A stretch of DNA of 64,000 nucleotides from Streptomyces spirodelae (GTDB taxonomy: Bacteria; Actinomycetota; Actinomycetes; Streptomycetales; Streptomycetaceae). Location: assembly GCF_017676385.1 (NCBI RefSeq), contig NZ_JAFFZN010000008.1, positions 124,001-188,000 on the forward strand, read 5' to 3'. Shown piece by piece: positions 54,016 through 64,000 of the stretch (positions within the stretch are counted from its first letter, which is position 1; each line of letters starts with the position of its first letter). Both the position numbers and the translations under genes were made by a program. A model generated the notes under the pieces. The model was given only the letters and a program-made list of their open reading frames with translations. It did no database searches and was not told the origin of the DNA.

Positions 54016-54747
54016 TCAGACCGCCGGTCCTGCGGCGGCGAGCGCGGGCGGCCCGCGACGGTGCACGGAGTGGGTCAGCAGCGGCAGCGCGGGTGGCCGC
54101 GCGGGGCTCGGGGCGCGCCGCCGCGAGGCCGGGCCGGTGCCCGTACCGCTGCCGCGGAAGGTACGGCAGACAGCCACAGCGGCCCGCAGCGGACGGAAGG
54201 CGGAGGTGGCCGCAGCGCGCAGCAGCCGGGCCACAGCCGCCTCACCGCGGCGCAGCCACAGCGCGGCCAGCAGTCCGGCGCCGATGTGCGCCGCCAGCAG
54301 CAGCCACGGCAGCGCAGGGCCCGGTACCCCGTGGAAGCCCAGCGGGTACGCGCCGGCCCCGTCGCCCCGCGCGGCCATCCGCGCCAGCGGCGTACCGACG
54401 CTCCCGCCGCCGCACAGCAGATCGACACCGGCCCAGCGCAGCGGCCCGGTCACCGGTCCGCCCGCCTGTCCGTAGCAGGCGTGGCGGCCGGTGGTGAAGA
54501 CGGTGTCGGCCGCCAGCTCCAGCGGTATCAGCAGCGCCGCGATCCGGGCGAAGCTCCGCTCCCGCCCGGCCAGCGCGAACGCCAGGGCGAAGATCCCCGC
54601 CGAGACGACGAGGAAGGGGCGCAGCGGAACGGGGGAGCCGGACAGCAGCACATGGGCGCCCGAGGACAGCGTGACGCAGAGCGCGGTGAAGAGCCCCGCG
54701 CGTGCTGTCCTCATACCTGCTGCCGTCACGATGTCCGAGTGTGCCAT
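54016..54747 (-). CDS. Hypothetical membrane protein, five segments
   Basis: 243 residues from ATG 54747 (ATG 54714 gives 232). Segments LFTALCVTLSSGAHVLL, FLVVSAGIFALAFALAG, ARIAALLIPLELAADTVF and LPWLLLAAHIGAGLLAALWL are membrane-type, and two Cys are in the loop between them (HACYGQAGG, VDLLCGGG). The tail is basic and Pro-rich. I recognise no family with a function. It sits 45 bases upstream of the DsbA-like gene on the same strand and may be its partner, which is inference. Confidence 0.7.
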   Translation of the reverse strand: MAHSDIVTAAGMRTARAGLFTALCVTLSSGAHVLLSGSPVPLRPFLVVSAGIFALAFALAGRERSFARIAALLIPLELAADTVFTTGRHACYGQAGGPVTGPLRWAGVDLLCGGGSVGTPLARMAARGDGAGAYPLGFHGVPGPALPWLLLAAHIGAGLLAALWLRRGEAAVARLLRAAATSAFRPLRAAVAVCRTFRGSGTGTGPASRRRAPSPARPPALPLLTHSVHRRGPPALAAAGPAV

Positions 54748-54817
54748 GGGAGCGGGTAAGCAGTCCCTAAGAGCCTCGGAATCAAAAGCCCCGCCCGCCC
54801 CGTCACCCTCTGTGGTC

Positions 54818-56146
54818 TCACACCCCCGGTATGCGTCCGTTGCGGAAGAGGTCCACGAAGGTCTGGTGGTCGCGGCGGGCCTGCGCGCCGTATGAGTGGG
54901 CGAAGTCCACCAGCATCTCGCGGAATCCCTTCTCGTCCGCGGAGATCACCTCGTCTATGGCGCGCTCGGTGCAGAACGGCACCAGGCTGTGCCCGCTCTC
55001 CGCCTCGTCGGCAGCCGCGTGCATCGTGGCCGTCGCACGGGCGAGGTCCGCTGTGACCTGCGCGATCTCTTCGGGGTCCGAAAGCTCCGACCAGTCCAGG
55101 TCGACCGCGTAGGGCGAGACCTCCGCCACCAGCTGTCCGGTGCCGTTCAGCTCCGTCCAGCCCAGCCACGGGTCGGCGTGCGCCTGGAGGGCGCGCTGCG
55201 AGATGACGGTGCGGTGCCCCTCGTGCCGGAAGTAGCCGCGCACCGCCTGGTCGGTGATGTGCCGCGAGACGGCCGGGGTCTGCGCCTGCTTCATATAGAT
55301 GACCAGATCGTTCTCCAGCGCGTCGCTGTGCCCCTCCAGCAGGATGTTGTACGAGGGCAGGCCCGCGCTGCCGATGCCGATGCCCCGGCGGCCCACCACG
55401 TCCTTCACCCGGTGGGCGCCGTGCCGCTCGCGCCCCTCGTGCGGCGGGAGGGTGCCCAGATAGGCGTCGAACGCCTCCAGCACCGCGTCCCGGGTCTCCT
55501 TGTCCAGCTCGATGGAACCGCCGCCCGGGCTGAAGCGGCGCTCCCAGTCACGGATCTCGGTCATGGTGCCCAGCAGCCCGAAGCGCGTGTTGGCCCGGGC
55601 TGCGTGCAGCGCCTCCAGCACAGCTCCGCGCGCGGTCTCCAGGGTGAGGGTGGGCGGCTCGCTCTCGGAGGCGCCCTCGGCCATGGCGCGGATGCGCTCG
55701 CGGTAGGCGTCGGCGTAGGTGGTCACCAGCGCGGAGATCTGCTCGTCGCTGAGCGCCTTGCTGTAGCCGAGCAGCGCCACGGAGGCAGCGAAGCGCTTGA
55801 GGTCCCAGGTGAAGGGACCGACGTACGCCTCGTCGAAGTCGTTGACGTTGAACAGCAGCCGGCCGTTGGCGTTCATATAGGTGCCGAAGTTCTCGGCGTG
55901 CAGATCGCCGTGTATCCACACCCTGCTGGTGCGCTCGTCGAGGAAGGGGCCGCCGTCCCGCTCGTCGTGGAGGTCGGCGTAGAACAGGCAGGCCGTGCCG
56001 CGGTAGAAGGCGAAGGCCGAGGCGGCCATCTTGCGGAACTTCGTTCGGAAGGCCGCCGGATCCGCTGCGAGGAGGTCGCCGAAGGCGGCGTCGAAGACCT
56101 CCAGGATGGTCTCGCCGCGTGCTGCTGCCTGGCCTGCCGTTGTCAT
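54818..56146 (-). CDS. DUF2252 family protein (kinase-like fold)
   Basis: 442 residues from ATG 56146 (CGGAG upstream). The family core is visible: KMAASAFAFYRGTACLFYADL, RVWIHGDLHAENFGTYMNANGRLLFNVNDFDEAYVGPFTWDLKRFAASVALLG, with the HGDLHAENF and DFDEA pieces typical of aminoglycoside-phosphotransferase-like folds, and later VVGRRGIGIGSAGLPSYNILLEGHSD and VAEVSPYAVDLDWSEL. The substrate is unknown. Divergent from dnaE with a 212-base shared promoter region that contains TAGACT (56309-56314), a possible -10 for dnaE. Confidence 0.92.
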   Translation of the reverse strand: MTTAGQAAARGETILEVFDAAFGDLLAADPAAFRTKFRKMAASAFAFYRGTACLFYADLHDERDGGPFLDERTSRVWIHGDLHAENFGTYMNANGRLLFNVNDFDEAYVGPFTWDLKRFAASVALLGYSKALSDEQISALVTTYADAYRERIRAMAEGASESEPPTLTLETARGAVLEALHAARANTRFGLLGTMTEIRDWERRFSPGGGSIELDKETRDAVLEAFDAYLGTLPPHEGRERHGAHRVKDVVGRRGIGIGSAGLPSYNILLEGHSDALENDLVIYMKQAQTPAVSRHITDQAVRGYFRHEGHRTVISQRALQAHADPWLGWTELNGTGQLVAEVSPYAVDLDWSELSDPEEIAQVTADLARATATMHAAADEAESGHSLVPFCTERAIDEVISADEKGFREMLVDFAHSYGAQARRDHQTFVDLFRNGRIPGV

Positions 56147-56358
56147 GGGTGCACTCCGTGATCGGTAGGGGACCGGACCGTTGTATGACGAATCGAGTGT
56201 CCAACGTACGCGGACGCGGCGGGGTGCCCGGCGGTTCTCCCGGCAGGCAGCGGAAGACTGTTCCGCTGCGCTCCCGCCGGTACGTCCGCCGGCTGTCGGT
56301 GCCGGGTCGTAGACTCCTAGGCCGCCCCACAAGACCCGCGCCCGGAGGTGGCCTCGTC

Positions 56359-59890
<3,532 letters not shown>

Positions 59891-59904
<14 letters not shown>

Positions 59905-59928
59905 CCCCCGCCTTGCGGGGTAACCCCC
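59891..59928 (+). repeat. 19-bp duplication carrying the dnaE stop in a hairpin loop
   Basis: GCCTTGCGGGGTAACCCCC occurs at 59891 and again, abutting, at 59910. Each copy forms the stem GCGGGG/CCCCGC with the TAA stop sequence in the loop. The first TAA ends dnaE; the second is a duplicate. It looks like a duplicated terminator-type hairpin. Confidence 0.8.
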
Positions 59929-60440
59929 GCTGAGGGCCGCCGCCATTGGCTGAGGGCCCGGCCCTCTGAGGGTCTTTCGTTGTTGGGGGCTCCGCCCCCA
60001 AGCCCCCGGGTCCTCGCCGGACGGGCGTTGGGGCGGCTCCGCCCCCCCAACTGCCCCCCGCTACGGGGGCTTCGCCCCCCTAGGAGCCCCCTTCCGCAAC
60101 AGCACAATCCCGTGCACGTTCGCCCACCCCGGCTCATGGATGAGGCCCTTGGACCTGCCGGTGACTCCCGCAGGGTCGTCACCGGCCGGTCCACGGACCC
60201 GCACCACTGAGGGTGGGCTTGAAAGTTCATGGGGTGGCACCGGGCGGCAGGGGGGTTCTAGGGGGGCGAAGCCCACCTGGCGGGGGCCGTTGGGGGGCGG
60301 AGCCCCCCCCGACACGACCCCTCGGCGCAAGCCGAAACACAAACGGGGCGTGCGTCCACAACCGGCGGGCCACCCCGTGAGGGGCCCGCGTCCACAAGCG
60401 GGGGCCCGAAGAGAGGGGGTACCGAGGGCGGCGGTCGCAA
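59929..60440. other. Gene-free stretch with many short GC hairpins
   Basis: Contains GAGGGCC/GGCCCTC (about 59952-59967), GGGGGC-TCC-GCCCCC (59985-59999), GGGGCGG-CTCC-GCCCCC (near 60030-60047), GGGGGC-TTC-GCCCCC (60065-60079) and GGGGGGC-GGA-GCCCCCC (near 60291-60308). No frame here has convincing protein features. The hairpins look like repeated terminator-like units common in streptomycetes. Confidence 0.6.
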
Positions 60441-60593
60441 TTAGTTGTGGCCGAAGCGGCGCTCCCTCCCTTTTCGGGGGAGTTCCGAAGCGGAGCGCTC
60501 CGCTTCGACGGCCCTCGCCCGCTCCCTCTCCCGCCGCTGTTCCTCCGCCGTGCGGGACTGCCGAGGCTGTTGACGCTGCTTGTTCCTTGCCAT
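60441..60593 (-). CDS. Small basic protein ending in RFGHN
   Basis: 50 residues, starting MARNKQRQQPRQSR and ending KGRERRFGHN, with a Glu/Arg-rich middle (TAEEQRRERERARAVEAE). ATG 60593 has an excellent CAGGAGGCGATC site upstream. From memory, small streptomycete proteins with RFGHN ends exist, but I know no function. The composition suggests a disordered, possibly nucleic-acid- or ribosome-associated protein. It is divergent from the NYN gene. Confidence 0.75.
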   Translation of the reverse strand: MARNKQRQQPRQSRTAEEQRRERERARAVEAERSASELPRKGRERRFGHN

Positions 60594-60791
60594 GATCGCC
60601 TCCTGCGACGGGAGAGCCGGGCCTTGGGAGGGCGCCAGAGAGCCCTCCCTCTCAGAGTTGCATGGCCTGAAATGCCCCGCATGTCGGACAATTGCGCCAC
60701 GCCGATGATCGAGTTCCGGCTGTTAACCCTCGTAGGGTCGGGCAGACTCGAAGGACACGGGGGACCGGCCGGCACGCGCCGCGTCGCGAAG

Positions 60792-60809
60792 GTACAGCCT
60801 CGGCTGTAC
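60792..60809 (+). repeat. 18-bp perfect palindrome just before the NYN gene start
   Basis: GTACAGCC-TC-GGCTGTAC (60792-60809) ends 3 bases before ATG 60813. As RNA it folds into a 7-bp stem with a CUCG loop, between the only purine-rich site (GAAGG, 60788-60792) and the start codon. It could control translation or be an operator. Confidence 0.7.
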
Positions 60810-60812
60810 GTC

Positions 60813-62315
60813 ATGACCGAGAGTGGGTGGAACGTCGTGGACCGCTGCGTCGTCCTGGTGGACGCCGGTTATCTGCTGGGCGCCGCCGCCAGTCTCCTGG
60901 CGCGGGAGCCCACTCGCTCGCGGATCACCGTCGACCACGCGGGCCTCATCCAGGCGCTCCGCCAGCAGGCCGAGGCCGACACGCAGTGTGCGCTGCTTCG
61001 TATCTACTGGTTCGACGGCGCACCGGACCGCGTACCGCAGCCCGAGCACCGCAGGCTGCGCGTGATGCCCCGGGTGACCGTACGGCTGGGGGCTCTCACC
61101 AGGAGTGACGGGCGGTGGGCGCAGAAGGGCGTCGACGCCGCCATGCACGCGGAGCTGACCGAGCTGGCCCGTAACCGCGCCTGCTCCGACATCGTGCTGG
61201 TGACCGGCGACGGCGATCTGCTGCCGGGGCTGATGTCGGCGAAGGAGCACGGGGTCGCCGTCCATCTGTGGGCGGTACAGGCCGCGGACGGGGACTACAA
61301 CCAGTCCGAGGATCTGGTCGCGGAGGCGGACGAGCGGCGGGTGCTGGACCGTTCGTGGATCACGCCCGTCGTCCGGGCCAAGGATCTCACCGCACCCTGC
61401 GCACGTCAGCCGGCGCCCCGTCCGGAGATCGCCGCGATTCTCTCCGCGCCGCTGCCGGAGACGGGCAAGAACGGTGACGCGGTCGACCGTCATCCGGCCG
61501 TGCCCGTCATGCCGCCGGGGCCACAGGGTCGCCCGTCCGCGCCCGTATCGATGAGTTCCTCAGGTCCCACGGATCAGTCAGGCGAAGCAGATCCGGCGCA
61601 TCCGGCGCATCCGGCGCACCTCGCGGAGGCCGCAGGCCAGGCGGACGCCGCGGACCCCGCAGCCGCCGCCGAAGGGACGCGAGCCGCGGCGGCCCAGCCC
61701 TGCACGCGGCCGGACCCCGCGCACGCGGAAGCCGCGGAGGACAAGCAGCCCTCCGCGGCCGGCGGCACGGCGCCGAACCGTACGGAGACGCACCGTACGG
61801 AGACGAACCGCACCGAGGGGGTGCCCACGCCCAAGGATCTGGCGGATCTCGGCCGTCAGGGGCAGCAGGCGGCTCCGGCAGGGCCCCCGGGGGCGACGCT
61901 GCGCTGGTCGTCCGACCGCGGCTGGGTCGAGCGGACCGCGCCCGGCGAGGCGCCCGAGACGGCGGCGCTGCCGATGCTCGCGCAGCTCACCACGGCCGAG
62001 CAGCGCTGGGCCGACCGCGAGGAGGACATCACCGCGGTCAGCGGCGACCCGTACGAGGTAGGCCAGGTCTTCGCCCGCCGCTGGATCGAGCGGCTGACCA
62101 ACGAGAGCCACCTGGAACAGCTCTCCGGCGAATATCCGCGCATTCCGCACCGGATCGACGGGGAACTGTTGCGGTACGCGGCCAGGTTCGGGCTGCTCGC
62201 GCACAAGGACGACCAGATCGACGAGCACGACCGCTATGCGATCCGCGCGGGCTTCTGGCGCGAGGTCGACGCCCGCTCCGGCGCCTCTCCCGAGCACGCC
62301 CCCGCCGGGGAGTGA
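60813..62315 (+). CDS. NYN-domain (PIN-like) putative RNase
   Basis: 500 residues from ATG 60813. The N-terminal NYN domain has VVLVDAGYLLGAA (first Asp, residue 17), LRIYWFDGAPDR, QKGVDAAMHAELTELARNRACSDIVLVTGDGDLLPGL (further acidic residues) and EHGVAVHLWAVQ, the metal-site pattern of PIN-like nucleases. About 200 Ala/Pro/Thr/Glu-rich residues with AHPAHPAH and RTETHRTETNRTE repeats follow, then a conserved C-terminal domain (GDPYEVGQVFARRWIERLTN through IPHRIDGELLRYAARFGLLAHKDD). Target RNA unknown. It is divergent from the small RFGHN gene. Confidence 0.88.
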   Translation: MTESGWNVVDRCVVLVDAGYLLGAAASLLAREPTRSRITVDHAGLIQALRQQAEADTQCALLRIYWFDGAPDRVPQPEHRRLRVMPRVTVRLGALTRSDGRWAQKGVDAAMHAELTELARNRACSDIVLVTGDGDLLPGLMSAKEHGVAVHLWAVQAADGDYNQSEDLVAEADERRVLDRSWITPVVRAKDLTAPCARQPAPRPEIAAILSAPLPETGKNGDAVDRHPAVPVMPPGPQGRPSAPVSMSSSGPTDQSGEADPAHPAHPAHLAEAAGQADAADPAAAAEGTRAAAAQPCTRPDPAHAEAAEDKQPSAAGGTAPNRTETHRTETNRTEGVPTPKDLADLGRQGQQAAPAGPPGATLRWSSDRGWVERTAPGEAPETAALPMLAQLTTAEQRWADREEDITAVSGDPYEVGQVFARRWIERLTNESHLEQLSGEYPRIPHRIDGELLRYAARFGLLAHKDDQIDEHDRYAIRAGFWREVDARSGASPEHAPAGE

Positions 62316-62393
62316 ACCGGCCACAAGGGCTCGCTCCGCCTGGAATCGAACGGGGCACAAGGGCCCGAAGCGGGGTGGGGGAACCGGGACGCG

Positions 62394-62399
62394 TACCCT
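62394..62399 (+). promoter_or_regulatory. Candidate -10 box before the ABC gene, leaderless type
   Basis: TACCCT fits TANNNT and is followed by 8 bases to GTG 62408, with no ribosome site between them. Confidence 0.4.
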
Positions 62400-62407
62400 C
62401 ATAGGTC

Positions 62408-63463
62408 GTGAGAACGGGCACTCGGCAGGCGGTGGACAGCTCGGTGGGAAGCGAAACGACGCCGACCCGGGCTGCCGTGCGCGTCGAGGACCTGGTCAAG
62501 ACCTATCCCTCGGTGCGCTCCAAGCGCGGCACGCCGGCAGCGCCCGCCGTGCGGGCCACCGACGGAATCTGCCTGCGCGTGCACCAGGGCGAGATCTTCG
62601 GCCTGCTGGGCCCCAACGGCGCGGGGAAGTCCACGCTGGTCCGGCAGCTGACCGGCCTGCTGCGGCCGGACGCGGGTGAGGTGGAGGTGCTGGGGCACGA
62701 CCTGGTGCGCCACCCGGAGCGGGCCGCGCGCCTCCTCGCGTACCTGGGCCAGGAGTCCACCGCGCTGGACGAGCTCACGGTGGGCCTCGCCGCCGAGACC
62801 ACCGCGCGGCTGCGCGGCATGGAGACCGCGGCGGCCCGGACGGCGCGGGACGAGGTGCTGGCGGAGCTGGGGCTGACCCCGTTGGCGGGACGGCCGCTGA
62901 AGAAGCTGTCCGGCGGGCAGCGGCGGCTGGCGTGTGTGGCGGCGGCGCTGGTCGGGGACCGGCCGCTGCTGGTGCTGGACGAGCCGACCACCGGTATGGA
63001 CCCGCACGCACGGCGCGCGGTGTGGGCAGCCGTCGACCGGCGCCGCGCCGAGCGCGGGGTGACCGTGCTGCTGGTCACCCACAACGTGATCGAGGCCGAG
63101 ACCGTGCTGGACCGGGTCGCGGTGCTGGACCGGGGCCGGGTGATCGCCTGCGACACGCCGGGTGGCCTCAAGGCGGCGGTCGGTGACGAGGTACGGCTGG
63201 AGCTGGTGTGGCGCGACCGGGCGCCTGTGGAGATCCCGGACGTCGCCGCGCTCGCGGCAGCGGCCGTCGTCACAGGGCGCCGCTGGACACTGCGGCTGCC
63301 GCCGGAGGCCGCACGGGAGGCGGTCACACTGGTCACCACGGGCGAGGCTTTCGCCGCGCTCGACGACTTCCGGCTCGCCACCCCGAGCCTGGAGGACGTC
63401 TATGTGGCGCTCGGCGGCCGTGCCGTGGGAGCGGACGGCGTCGAGGGTCTGGTGAAGGCGTGA
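62408..63463 (+). CDS. ABC transporter ATP-binding protein (drug-exporter type)
   Basis: 351 residues from GTG 62408, in contrast to the degenerate ABC-like protein at 10.3-11.2 kb with all motifs intact: Walker A LLGPNGAGKSTLVRQLTG, Q-loop LAYLGQESTALDELTV, signature LSGGQRRLACVAAAL, Walker B LLVLDEPTTGMDPHARR and H-loop VLLVTHNVIEAETVLD. The C-terminal part (GDEVRLELVWRDRAPVEIP) resembles DrrA-type exporters. It pairs with the permease gene starting at 63555, across a bridging mini-ORF. Confidence 0.95.
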   Translation: MRTGTRQAVDSSVGSETTPTRAAVRVEDLVKTYPSVRSKRGTPAAPAVRATDGICLRVHQGEIFGLLGPNGAGKSTLVRQLTGLLRPDAGEVEVLGHDLVRHPERAARLLAYLGQESTALDELTVGLAAETTARLRGMETAAARTARDEVLAELGLTPLAGRPLKKLSGGQRRLACVAAALVGDRPLLVLDEPTTGMDPHARRAVWAAVDRRRAERGVTVLLVTHNVIEAETVLDRVAVLDRGRVIACDTPGGLKAAVGDEVRLELVWRDRAPVEIPDVAALAAAAVVTGRRWTLRLPPEAAREAVTLVTTGEAFAALDDFRLATPSLEDVYVALGGRAVGADGVEGLVKA

Positions 63464-63558
63464 GAGCGGCGCTGGGACGAGGATGCGGCACACCGGACCG
63501 CGCGCCGGACGCGCGGGTGGTGCCGACCGTGCGCGACGTGAGGGGCAGGCTCGGGTGA
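63460..63558 (+). CDS. 32-codon mini-ORF bridging the ABC ATPase and permease
   Basis: GTG 63460 overlaps the ATPase stop (GTGA), and its own TGA (63556-63558) overlaps the permease GTG at 63555. The peptide would start VRAALGRGCGTPDR. It may only relay ribosomes to the permease; a functional peptide is doubtful. A competing view is that the permease starts at ATG 63483 in another frame. Confidence 0.25.
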   Translation: MRAALGRGCGTPDRAPDARVVPTVRDVRGRLG

Positions 63559-64000
63559 GGACGACGGTGACAACGGCGGGGAGCCGTTCGAGGACCGGCG
63601 ACGAAGCGGCGCGACCGGACACCCCCCGGCCGGACCCCGAGGCGGACCCCTCCACCGAGGACACGGCGCCCCTACAGGAGCCCGCGGTGCCCACATGCGA
63701 GCACACGCCCCCGCGCGAGCACACGCGCCCGCGTGAGGGCGCGGCACCCCACGAGGGCGCCGGGCCCGGGGTGGCGGAGGTCCCGGAGGCGATCGGCGCC
63801 GAGGTACACGACGGCGGCGAGGCCGTGCCGCTCGCGCCGCGGGCGCGGCTGTGGCCCGCGCTGGGCGCCGTATACCGGGCGCAGCTCTCCCGTGCCCGGG
63901 TGGCGCGGATTCCGCTGCTGTTCGTCGCGACGTTCCAGTCGCTGGGAATCATGGTCCTGATGCGCGGCGTGGTGGACGACGGCGCGGAGGCGCGGGCCGT
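63555..64000 (+). CDS. ABC-2-type transporter permease, N-terminal part (runs off the right edge)
   Basis: About 148 codons visible. A hydrophilic Pro/Glu/His-rich head (TPPREHTRPREGAAPHEGAG) of roughly 95 residues precedes the first membrane region AQLSRARVARIPLLFVATFQSLGIMVLMRGVVDD, typical of DrrB-like ABC-2 permeases. GTG 63555 has GAGGGG 9 bases upstream; ATG 63483 in frame is an alternative adding 24 residues. It partners the ATPase at 62408-63463. Confidence 0.85.
   Translation, partial: MRTTVTTAGSRSRTGDEAARPDTPRPDPEADPSTEDTAPLQEPAVPTCEHTPPREHTRPREGAAPHEGAGPGVAEVPEAIGAEVHDGGEAVPLAPRARLWPALGAVYRAQLSRARVARIPLLFVATFQSLGIMVLMRGVVDDGAEARA

Overview
The window is chromosomal DNA of a Streptomyces-type actinobacterium. 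It has very high GC (especially at third codon positions), many GTG starts, a Tyr/Gly-rich membrane protein, a Pro/Gln/Gly-rich DivIVA, SepF, a MoxR-DUF58-transglutaminase locus and a division and cell-wall (dcw) cluster in actinobacterial order. No mobile element, tRNA, rRNA or CRISPR array was seen.

Layout. 1-5.7 kb: a TPP riboswitch with the start of thiO (leaving the window on the left), an FAD reductase, an Rv2175c-like DNA-binding protein, thiE with a tandem-repeat N-terminus, metF and a membrane protein. 5.7-11.2 kb, minus strand: a CrtI-like oxidoreductase, then an operon of a motif-poor ABC-like protein, a YhgE/Pip membrane protein and a TetR regulator. A 24-bp palindrome lies upstream of that operon. 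11.5-13.8 kb: a HEPN-type protein, a methyltransferase and a DUF3040 protein. 13.9-19.5 kb, minus strand: a tandem array running into the 3' end of a transglutaminase gene, a DUF58 gene with an apparent frameshift, moxR, and the 3' remnant of a beta-carbonic anhydrase. 19.9-38.4 kb: rsmH, ftsL, ftsI, murE, murF, mraY, murD, ftsW, murG, ftsQ, ftsZ, pgeF (ylmD), ylmE, sepF, yggT (ylmG) and divIVA, often with overlapping stop and start codons, closed by a 19-bp-stem terminator shared with convergent ileS.

38.4-49.4 kb: ileS under an AUC-specifier T-box, a DksA-type zinc-finger protein with a histone-H1-like tail, lspA, an M6-like protease, rluD, a Na+/H+ antiporter, an MscS channel and a dienelactone-hydrolase-like protein. 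49.5-56.1 kb, minus strand: an orphan coding segment, a Ser/Thr kinase, PhoD phosphatase, a DsbA-like protein, a membrane protein and a DUF2252 protein. 56.4-64 kb: dnaE, a hairpin-rich gap, a 50-residue basic protein, an NYN-domain protein, and an ABC exporter whose permease leaves the window on the right.

Most of this is conserved core biology: lipid II synthesis (MurE, F, D, MraY, MurG) feeds septal synthesis (FtsW, FtsI) at the Z ring (FtsZ, SepF, FtsQ, FtsL), next to the polar organiser DivIVA. The unusual parts are the ABC-like/Pip/TetR operon, the decay around the carbonic anhydrase and DUF58 genes, several tandem arrays, mini-ORFs bridging overlapping genes, and an orphan coding segment behind the kinase stop. 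I found no convincing wholly new system; the best candidate for follow-up is the ABC-like/Pip/TetR operon with its palindrome. All functional calls come from reading motifs and context, with no database search.
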